Shown here: positions 1 through 5,744 of the stretch, one piece after another
How positions within the stretch are numbered: the stretch's first letter is position 1
Layout of the letters: each line of letters begins with the position of its first letter
DNA from: CAZKTS01 sp964555735
GTDB lineage: Bacteria; Actinomycetota; Acidimicrobiia; IMCC26256; PALSA-555
NCBI GenBank assembly: GCA_964555735.1
Contig: CAZKTS010000190.1
Location: 1-15,499 of the forward strand
Reading direction: 5' to 3'
Length of the DNA stretch: 15,499 nt
Notes under the pieces: model-generated
Databases searched by the model: none
Told to the model about the DNA's origin: nothing
What the model saw: only the letters and a program-made list of their open reading frames with translations
Position numbers and translations under genes: made by a program

Positions 1-878
1 GCCTCGACGATCACCTCGCGGCTGGCGGCGTCGACGTCGCGGCAGGCCACACCGGCGCGCACCGCGTCGCGGCCGGCGCGCTGGCTCTCGGCGACGACCT
101 CCCACACCCGCGTCGCATCGGGACCGGGATCGCCGGCGCTCACGGTTCGAGTCATGTCCGAGCAGTAGCCGTCGACGATGCATCCGAAGTCGATGACCAC
201 CAGCTCGTTGCGCTCGATCGTCCGGCCGGTCGGCCGGGCGTGCGGCTTGGACCCGTTGGGTCCCGACGCGACGATCGTGTCGAAGCTGGTGCCGCTGGCG
301 CCGCGCTCGCGCATCTCGTTCTCGAGCGCGAGGGCGAAGGCCTGCTCGGTGATGCCGTCGTAGAGCAGGGGCAGCACCGCGGCCAGGGCGTCGTCCGCGA
401 TCGCGCAGGCGGCGTGGATGCGGGCGACCTCGCCGGGCTCCTTCACCTCGCGCAGCCGCTCGACCACGTGCTCGGTGGGCACGAGCTCGGCGGCGAACCA
501 TTCGGCGTAGGTGCGTTGCTGGGCCCAGGTGACGCCGTGCGCCTCGAGGCCGAGGCGGGCGACGTCGACGGCGGCGGTGAGCACCGCGCGCTGGTCGGCG
601 GCCGTCGGCGCGATCTCGATGCGGGCGTCGACACCGGCGTCGCCGAGCTGGGTGGCCGACTGCTCGGCGTAGCGACCGTCGGTCACGAACCACGCGTCGT
701 CGCGGGCGATGAGGACGAGTCCGGCTGAACCGGTGAACCCGGTGAGGTAGCGGACGTTGGGCAGCCGGGTCACGAGCAACGCGTCGACGCCGGCGTCGTC
801 GAAGGTGGCGCGGACCGCGTCCAGGCGCGAGCCGACGGTGACCGGAGGCAACGCCTCGATCGTGGGTGCGGCGGTCAC
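1..878 (-). CDS. M24 family metallopeptidase (Xaa-Pro aminopeptidase/dipeptidase type), 3' end missing
   Basis: Likely a cytoplasmic dinuclear-metal peptidase removing N-terminal residues next to proline. I translated 292 residues; the C-terminus lies beyond the left edge. The start is the GTG whose GTGA overlaps the aroQ stop by 4 nt. Residues 1-125 resemble the creatinase N-terminal domain (NVRYLTGFTGSAG near 41-53, DGRYAEQ near 67-73). The pita-bread catalytic domain begins near 140. His213 in PHARP fits the substrate-binding histidine of the family. Asp230 (IDFG) and Asp241 (SDMTRT), 11 residues apart, match the first two metal ligands of PepP-like enzymes. The remaining His/Glu/Glu ligands would be off the window, so integrity cannot be judged. 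In many Actinobacteria this gene sits between aroQ and efp, but efp is not visible. The exact specificity (PepP or PepQ type) cannot be told. Confidence 0.9.
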   Translation of the reverse strand, partial: MTAAPTIEALPPVTVGSRLDAVRATFDDAGVDALLVTRLPNVRYLTGFTGSAGLVLIARDDAWFVTDGRYAEQSATQLGDAGVDARIEIAPTAADQRAVLTAAVDVARLGLEAHGVTWAQQRTYAEWFAAELVPTEHVVERLREVKEPGEVARIHAACAIADDALAAVLPLLYDGITEQAFALALENEMRERGASGTSFDTIVASGPNGSKPHARPTGRTIERNELVVIDFGCIVDGYCSDMTRTVSAGDPGPDATRVWEVVAESQRAGRDAVRAGVACRDVDAASREVIVE

Positions 879-1312
879 GAGCCCAGCCGGGAGATGGCGG
901 CGTCGACCGCGAGGCGATAGCCCGCGCGCCCGAAGCCGGCGACCGTCCCGGTCACGTACGGGCCCACGACCGACCGGCGACGCCACTCCTCGCGGGACGC
1001 GGGGTTGGAGAGGTGGAGCTCGACCGACACGCCGTCGTAGGCGGCGAGCGCATCGGCGATCGCGTACGAGGAGTGCGTGTATGCGCCCGGGTTGATCACG
1101 ATCGCCGCGCACCGGCCGCGGGCACCCTGGATCGCGTCGATGAGCTCGCCCTCGTGGTTCGACTGGAGGTGCTCGAGCTCGTGGCCCGCCGCCGACGCCG
1201 CGGCGCGGGCGTCGGCCACGCAGTCGTCGAGCGTGTCGGTGCCGTAGATCTCGGGTTCGCGCTCGCCCAGCAGGTTGAGGTTGGGGCCCGACAGCAGGAG
1301 GATCGTCGCCAC
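875..1312 (-). CDS. aroQ: 3-dehydroquinate dehydratase, type II
   Basis: Catalyses the third shikimate-pathway step, 3-dehydroquinate to 3-dehydroshikimate, as a small dodecameric cytoplasmic enzyme. The 145-residue product has the usual length. The N-terminus is SGPNLNLLGEREPEIYG, with Arg18 and the catalytic Tyr23. INPGAYTH carries Asn74 and His80, Asp87 follows, ELHLSN carries the catalytic His100, and Arg111 lies in the lid region. I chose the GTG at 1310-1312 because GGGAGAG lies 9 nt upstream and the protein then begins MATILLLSGPN, as is typical. An ATG at 1328-1330 would add six residues but has no ribosome-binding site and directly follows a GC hairpin. It sits between aroB (45 nt gap with this start) and the M24 peptidase (4-nt GTGA overlap). 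Family identity is certain; only the start is open. Confidence 0.95.
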   Translation of the reverse strand: MATILLLSGPNLNLLGEREPEIYGTDTLDDCVADARAAASAAGHELEHLQSNHEGELIDAIQGARGRCAAIVINPGAYTHSSYAIADALAAYDGVSVELHLSNPASREEWRRRSVVGPYVTGTVAGFGRAGYRLAVDAAISRLGS

Positions 1313-1332
1313 GGCGTCAGTCTCTCCCATCG

Positions 1333-1349
1333 CGCCCGCGATGCGGGCG
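1333..1349 (-). other. GC hairpin in the aroB-aroQ gap
   Basis: A perfect 7-bp stem with a 3-nt loop (CGCCCGC-ATC-GCGGGCG on the minus strand) fills most of the short space between the aroB stop and aroQ. No T-run follows, so it does not look like an intrinsic terminator. It may be an mRNA-stabilising or processing element, or simple GC-rich chance. It also makes the ATG at 1330 an unlikely translation start. Confidence 0.4.
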
Positions 1350-1357
1350 GTCTTCGC

Positions 1358-2464
1358 TCACGTGGCCACGCCGACCGCGCGAAAGGCGTGCTCGAGCGCG
1401 ACCGGGGGCGGGTCGGTGACCAGGCCGAGGCCGTCGGCACCCGGGACCACGAAGGTGAGCCCGCCGGTGGACTTCTTGTCCCGCCGCATCACGTCGGTGA
1501 GGGCGGCGGCGGCGAGCTCGCCCGGCACCTCGGTGGGCAGGCCGAGACCGGCGACCACGCCGTGCACGCGATCGACGACGTCGAGGCCGACCCGCTCCAT
1601 CGCGTGGGCGAGGTTGACGTCGAAGACCAGACCGATGGCGACGGCTTCGCCGTGGGCGATGCCCGCCGAGTCGTCGGCACCGAGCCCGGCGGTCGTCGTC
1701 TCGAGCGCGTGGCCGAACGTGTGGCCGAAGTTCAGCCGCGCCCGGATGCCTGTGCGCTCGTGCGGGTCGGCGGCCACCACGTCCGCCTTGATCGCGGCAC
1801 ACGCGGCGACGAGCTCGCCGAGCACCGCGGCGTCGCGGGTGAGCACCCGGTCGACCTGGAGCCGCAGCAGGTCGACGAGCGCGCTGCCCTCGGGCATGAG
1901 CGCGTACTTCGCCACCTCACCGAGCCCGCTACGGAAGTCGCGCTCCGGCAGCGTGGCGAGCGTGTCGGTGTCGGCCACGACCGCGATCGGCTGGTGGAAC
2001 GCGCCGACGAGGTTCTTGCCTTCGGGGAGGTTCACTGCGGTCTTGCCGCCGATCGCCGAGTCCACCTGGGCGAGCACCGTGGTCGGCGCCTGCACCACCG
2101 CGACGCCGCGGTGGAAGACGGCCGCGGCGAAGCCCGCGGTGTCGCCGACGACACCCCCACCGAGCGCCACCACCGCATCGCCGCGGAGCAGACCACCGGC
2201 CGCGAACGCACGGCACAGCCGATCGATGGTGGCGAGCGACTTCGCGCCCTCGCCGTCCTCGATCGTCTCGAACCAGGCGGGCCGTTCGGCGGACCAGAGG
2301 CCGTCGAGCGCTCCCCCGTACGACTCGACGAGGTGCGGGTGGCTCACGACGACGACCCGCCGTCGATCGCCCACCACCTCGGCCACCCTCGCGAGCGCAC
2401 CGGGACCGACGAGCACGTCGTAGGGAGGGTCCACACCCACGACCACGCGGTGGAGCGAGGTCAC
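1358..2464 (-). CDS. aroB: 3-dehydroquinate synthase
   Basis: Converts DAHP to 3-dehydroquinate, the second shikimate-pathway step, using NAD and a divalent metal in the cytoplasm. The 368 residues match the family length. The NAD-binding glycine-rich segment is GGGVVGDTAGF (102-112), followed by DSAIGGKTAVN (135-145). The expected metal ligands are present: Glu183 in GEVAKYA, His248 in NFGHTFGHA and His271 in HGEAVAIG. The start is the GTG at 2462-2464, whose GTGA overlaps the aroK stop by 4 nt. The open frame continues upstream, but that extension only shadows aroK. The order aroC-aroK-aroB-aroQ with coupled starts argues for balanced synthesis of pathway enzymes from one mRNA. Confidence 0.97.
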   Translation of the reverse strand: MTSLHRVVVGVDPPYDVLVGPGALARVAEVVGDRRRVVVVSHPHLVESYGGALDGLWSAERPAWFETIEDGEGAKSLATIDRLCRAFAAGGLLRGDAVVALGGGVVGDTAGFAAAVFHRGVAVVQAPTTVLAQVDSAIGGKTAVNLPEGKNLVGAFHQPIAVVADTDTLATLPERDFRSGLGEVAKYALMPEGSALVDLLRLQVDRVLTRDAAVLGELVAACAAIKADVVAADPHERTGIRARLNFGHTFGHALETTTAGLGADDSAGIAHGEAVAIGLVFDVNLAHAMERVGLDVVDRVHGVVAGLGLPTEVPGELAAAALTDVMRRDKKSTGGLTFVVPGADGLGLVTDPPPVALEHAFRAVGVAT

Positions 2465-2991
2465 GCGGCGACCGCCCGCGCCACCTCGGCCGCCACCGCG
2501 TCGACGTCGCGACCGTCGGTGTCGACCACCACATCCGCGAGCCCCTCGTAGCCCGCGGTGCGGACCGCGAGCAGCCGCTCGATCGACGGGGCGGCGTCGG
2601 TGCCCGCGAGCATCGGACGCTCGGCGACGCCGTCGGCCGTGACCCGGCGCGCCAGCTCGTCGGGCTCCGCCCGGAGCCACACCACGGTGCCGGCCTGCTC
2701 CACCGCACGGCGGTTGACCGGATCCTGCATCGCGCCGCCTCCCGCCGCGATGACCGACGGCTCCGGCGCCGCGCACGCGTCCCGCAGCGCCTCGGCCTCG
2801 AGGGCGCGGAAGGCGGCCTCGCCGTCGGTCGCGAAGATCTCGCGCACCGTGCGACCGGTGACCGCCTCGACGATGTCGTCGACGTCCACGAACGGTCGGT
2901 CGAGCAAGGCTGCGCAGCGCGCACCGACCGTGGTCTTGCCGGCGCCCATCATCCCGATCAGCACCAGGTGCCCGGACGGGCTCGCGGTCAT
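2461..2991 (-). CDS. aroK: Shikimate kinase
   Basis: Phosphorylates shikimate to shikimate-3-phosphate with ATP, the fifth pathway step. The 176-residue P-loop kinase has Walker A GMMGAGKT (13-20), the shikimate-binding DVDD (36-39) and FR (61-62), the GGG shikimate loop (84-86) and an RPML lid segment near 125. No residue expected of an active enzyme is missing. The start ATG at 2989-2991 overlaps the aroC stop as ATGA, and its stop overlaps the aroB GTG as GTGA, so it is coupled on both sides. A much longer in-frame reading upstream is only the shadow of aroC. It supplies the substrate for EPSP synthase (aroA), which is not in this window. Confidence 0.97.
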   Translation of the reverse strand: MTASPSGHLVLIGMMGAGKTTVGARCAALLDRPFVDVDDIVEAVTGRTVREIFATDGEAAFRALEAEALRDACAAPEPSVIAAGGGAMQDPVNRRAVEQAGTVVWLRAEPDELARRVTADGVAERPMLAGTDAAPSIERLLAVRTAGYEGLADVVVDTDGRDVDAVAAEVARAVAA

Positions 2992-4142
2992 CCCAGCGAC
3001 GCGAGGAACGCGTCGTGGTTGCGCACGAGCTCGGGCACCGAGTCGCCCCCGAACTTGCGCAGCACCTCGGCCGCGAGGACGAGCGCGACCATCGTCTCGG
3101 CCACCACCCCCGACGCCGGGACCGCGGTGACGTCGGTGCGCTCCTTGAACGAGACCGTCTCCTCCTTGGTCCCGACGTCGACCGTGCGCAGCACCGGCCG
3201 GTTGAGCGTGGCGAGCGGCTTCATCGCAGCGCGCGCGACCAGCAGGTCGCCGGTGGTCATGCCGCCCTCGGTGCCGCCGGCGCGCGACGAGCCGCGCTGG
3301 TACTGCTCGGCGTCCGCGTCCCACAGGATCTCGTCGTGGGCCTCGCTCCCGCGTCGGCCCGCGACCTCGAAGCCGTCGCCGATCTCGACGCCCTTCATCG
3401 CCTGGATGCTCATGAGCGCCTGGGCGAGGAGACCGTCGATGCGGCGGTCCCAGTGCACGTGCGAGCCGAGCCCGGGCGGCACGCCGTAGCCGAGCACCTC
3501 CACGACACCGCCGAGCGAGTCGCCGGCCTTCGCCGCGCCTTCGACCGCGGTGATCATCGCGGCCTCCGACGCGCCGTCGAAGCATCGCACCGGCGAGGCG
3601 TCGACCGCCTCGAGGTCGGCGGGCTTCGGGCGCCGCTCGGTGTCGGCGCGCGCGTCGCCGAGCTGGATCACGTGGCTGAGCACGTGTGCGTCGATCTGGG
3701 CCAGGAGCGCCTTGGCGAGCGCGCCGGCCGCGACCCGGGCCGCGGTCTCCCGGGCGCTGGCTCGCTCGAGCACGTCGCGTGCGTCGTCGAAGCCGTACTT
3801 CTGCATGCCGACGAGGTCGGCGTGGCCGGGCCGGGGCTGGCGCAGCGGCTTCTCGGTGGCGCCCGGCGCGGGCGACATCTCCTGCTCCCACTTCGGCCAC
3901 TCGGTGTTGCGGATCAGGATCGCCACCGGGGACCCGAGCGTGCGGCCGTGCCGGATGCCACCGAGCAGCTCGAGCTCGTCCTGCTCGAAGCGCATGCGCG
4001 GGCCGCGGCCGAAGCCGAGGCGGCGGCGGGCGAGCTCCGCGGCGATGTCGTCGACGAGGATCGGCAGCCCCGCGGGGAGCCCCTCGACGATCGTGACCAG
4101 GCCGGGGCCGTGTGACTCACCGGCGGTCAGGAAGCGCAGCAC
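2988..4142 (-). CDS. aroC: Chorismate synthase
   Basis: Last step of the shikimate pathway: EPSP to chorismate, with reduced FMN as cofactor in a homotetramer. The 384-residue product carries the standard signatures: GESHG (8-12, His11), RPGHAD (104-109, His107), RASARET (127-133), RAGGTEGGM (287-295) and RTDVTAVPAS (335-344). The GTG at 4140-4142 is the natural start because MLRFLTAGESHG is the usual family N-terminus. No Shine-Dalgarno sequence precedes it. A TATCCT hexamer ends 6 nt before the GTG, suggesting a leaderless transcript. It lies 59 nt after the prepilin peptidase stop, one of the two largest gaps in the window, and leads an aroC-aroK-aroB-aroQ-M24 peptidase run. Confidence 0.97.
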   Translation of the reverse strand: MLRFLTAGESHGPGLVTIVEGLPAGLPILVDDIAAELARRRLGFGRGPRMRFEQDELELLGGIRHGRTLGSPVAILIRNTEWPKWEQEMSPAPGATEKPLRQPRPGHADLVGMQKYGFDDARDVLERASARETAARVAAGALAKALLAQIDAHVLSHVIQLGDARADTERRPKPADLEAVDASPVRCFDGASEAAMITAVEGAAKAGDSLGGVVEVLGYGVPPGLGSHVHWDRRIDGLLAQALMSIQAMKGVEIGDGFEVAGRRGSEAHDEILWDADAEQYQRGSSRAGGTEGGMTTGDLLVARAAMKPLATLNRPVLRTVDVGTKEETVSFKERTDVTAVPASGVVAETMVALVLAAEVLRKFGGDSVPELVRNHDAFLASLG

Positions 4143-4148
4143 CCGCCC

Positions 4149-4154
4149 AGGATA
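4149..4154 (-). promoter_or_regulatory. Putative -10 element of a leaderless aroC promoter
   Basis: TATCCT on the minus strand fits the actinobacterial TANNNT -10 consensus and is separated from the aroC GTG by exactly 6 nt (GGGCGG), which would place the transcription start at the first base of the start codon. I see no clear -35 hexamer 16-19 nt upstream, which is common for such promoters. The same arrangement stands before alaS and hisS. Confidence 0.5.
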
Positions 4155-4180
4155 CCGGCGCGCCCCCGCGATCCCTGGGT

Positions 4181-4210
4181 GGTATCAGCCGCGACCGGGT
4201 ATCAGCCGCG
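4181..4210 (-). repeat. 13-bp direct repeat at the 3' end of the prepilin peptidase gene
   Basis: CGCGGCTGATACC (minus strand) occurs twice with a 17-bp period, at 4198-4210 and 4181-4193. The first copy contains the prepilin peptidase stop codon, so the second looks like a duplication of the gene end into the gap. The GATACC part of each copy is complementary to GGTATC at 4151-4156, which overlaps the putative aroC -10 element. A CCCAGG/CCTGGG pair (4174-4179 and 4146-4151) is interleaved with it. Confidence 0.6.
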
Positions 4211-4894
4211 GTACCAGTCGAGGATCGCCGAGCCCACGTACACCGCGGTGAGCGCTCCGGCGGCCATGAACGGCCCGAAGGGCACGTGGTCCTTGCGGGT
4301 GCGCAACCGGGTGGCGAGCAGGACGACGCCCACCACGGCGGCGTAGAGGAACCCGAGCACGAGGCCGAGCACGGTCTCGCCGACCCCCAGCCAGCCGAGG
4401 TCGAGGCCGAGGACGAACGCGAGCTTCACGTCGCCGAACCCCATCGCACGCGGCGAGACGAGGTGCAGCCCCGTGAACGCGGCGAAGGCCGCGGCGCCGC
4501 AGGCCAGCGCGCGCAGCATTAGCTCGGCGTCGCCCTCGGCGAGCGAAGCGATCGCGAGCAACACGACCGAGATGCCCGACAGGGGGAACACGAGACGGTT
4601 GGGCAGCAGGTAGAGCCGCAGATCGATCACCGAGAGCGCGACGAGACCGACCGCGAGCACCAGGAACGCGGGAAGCTCCCACGCGTCACCGAACCGCAGA
4701 CCCATGCCGGCGCAGAGCGCGCCGGTGCCGAGCACGATCAGCCACCCCAACGGGACCGAGCACCATCGGCGGATCTCCGGGTACGGCCCGGCGAGCAGCG
4801 GCGCCTTCTCCGGCACCCGCTCCACCAGGACCGGGACCGCGAACCCCGCGAGCAGCCCGACGACGCCGCACGCGGCGGCGATCGCCGCGGTCAT
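4202..4894 (-). CDS. A24 family prepilin peptidase, short form without a recognisable methylase domain
   Basis: Polytopic membrane aspartyl protease of the type that cleaves type IV or Flp prepilin leader peptides on the cytoplasmic side. Of the 230 residues, about seven or eight segments are hydrophobic (about 3-23, 47-66, 74-92, 104-118, 128-146, 157-195, 207-226). The catalytic aspartates are Asp91 in SVIDLRLYLLPNR and Asp155 in MGFGDVKLA. VPFGPFMAAG (204-213) is the usual C-terminal motif. The region before Asp91 is only 90 residues and has no paired CxxC motifs, so the zinc-dependent N-methyltransferase domain of bifunctional enzymes seems absent. It starts 7 nt after the aroE stop, has no strong ribosome-binding site and is probably coupled to aroE. 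No pilin or secretion genes are visible, so its substrate is unknown. Confidence 0.9.
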   Translation of the reverse strand: MTAAIAAACGVVGLLAGFAVPVLVERVPEKAPLLAGPYPEIRRWCSVPLGWLIVLGTGALCAGMGLRFGDAWELPAFLVLAVGLVALSVIDLRLYLLPNRLVFPLSGISVVLLAIASLAEGDAELMLRALACGAAAFAAFTGLHLVSPRAMGFGDVKLAFVLGLDLGWLGVGETVLGLVLGFLYAAVVGVVLLATRLRTRKDHVPFGPFMAAGALTAVYVGSAILDWYRG

Positions 4895-4901
4895 CGGCTC
4901 G

Positions 4902-5744
4902 TCACGGGAGCTCGGCGCCGCGGCGCATCGCGTCCAGCGGCGCGGGCAAGCCCGTGAACCACTCGAACGAGACCGCGGCCTGGTGCACGAGCATGCCGAG
5001 ACCGTTCGCGCACGGGATCCCGCGGGCGCGGGCTGCGGTGAGGAGCGGCGTCTCGGCCGGGTGGTACACGGTGTCGAGCACGAACTGCTCCGGGGTCAGT
5101 GCGGCGGGATCGAACGGCGGGCCCTCGCCGCGCATCCCGAGTGGCGTGGCGTTGACGACGACATCGACCGACGCGAGGCGCTCCTGAACTGCGTCCAGCG
5201 TGCAGGAGGAGCCCTCGGGCGCGAGGTCGGCCGCGAGCGCGGCTGCGTCCGGTCGCCGGGCCGCCACGGTGACCCGCGCGCCGGCGTCACCGAGCGCGAG
5301 GACGATCGCCCGTCCGGCACCGCCCGCACCGAGCACGAGGCACTCGCGACCCGCGGGATCACATCCTTCCTCACGGAGGCTGCGGACGAGGCCCTCACCG
5401 TCGGTCGAGCCCCCGAGCAGCCGGCCGTCGCGTGCGACCACCGCGTTCACCGCGTCGAGGCGGGCCGCGGTCTCCGTGAGCTCGTCGCAGCCGTGCGCCG
5501 CCGCCGTCTTGTGCGGCATCGTCACCGTCAGGCCGGCAATGCCGAGCGCGCGCATGCCGGCCAGTGCCCCGGCAGCGTCACCCTCGGCCACGGGGAGCGC
5601 GACGAACACCCAGTCGAGACCGGCCGCCTCGAAGCCCGCGTTCCAGATGGCGGGAGAGCGGGAGTGCTCCACCGGATCACCGATGATGCCGGCGACGCGC
5701 GTCCGGCCCCGGATGAGGCCGCGCGCACCACCGGCATCGGTCAC
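4902..5744 (-). CDS. aroE: Shikimate dehydrogenase (NADP+)
   Basis: Reduces 3-dehydroshikimate to shikimate with NADPH, the fourth shikimate-pathway step. The 280-residue product has the shikimate-binding GDPVEHSRSP near 22-31, catalytic Lys79 in TVTMPHK, catalytic Asp115 in GGSTDGEG, the nucleotide-binding GAGGAG at 139-144 and the C-terminal NGLGMLVHQA at 247-256. The GTG at 5742-5744 is chosen because it overlaps the mltG stop as GTGA and because AAGGGG (5750-5755) lies 5 nt upstream as a good Shine-Dalgarno sequence. The frame runs on upstream as a longer open reading, but that part is antisense to nothing and simply shadows mltG. It is separated from the other aro genes only by the prepilin peptidase. 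Close homologues such as quinate dehydrogenase are less likely in this pathway context. Confidence 0.95.
   Translation of the reverse strand: MTDAGGARGLIRGRTRVAGIIGDPVEHSRSPAIWNAGFEAAGLDWVFVALPVAEGDAAGALAGMRALGIAGLTVTMPHKTAAAHGCDELTETAARLDAVNAVVARDGRLLGGSTDGEGLVRSLREEGCDPAGRECLVLGAGGAGRAIVLALGDAGARVTVAARRPDAAALAADLAPEGSSCTLDAVQERLASVDVVVNATPLGMRGEGPPFDPAALTPEQFVLDTVYHPAETPLLTAARARGIPCANGLGMLVHQAAVSFEWFTGLPAPLDAMRRGAELP

Noticed and set aside
1333..1361. Hairpins at 1333-1349, 10378-10390 and the palindrome at 15348-15361 as intrinsic terminators
   Set aside because: None is followed by a T-run on the transcribed strand, and each lies within or directly before a gene expected to be co-transcribed.
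2465..3900. Long upstream in-frame extensions of aroB, aroK, aroE and rarA
   Set aside because: The extra residues are out-of-frame shadows of the preceding gene and lack family homology. The real starts are given by family N-termini and by 4-nt overlaps or very short gaps.
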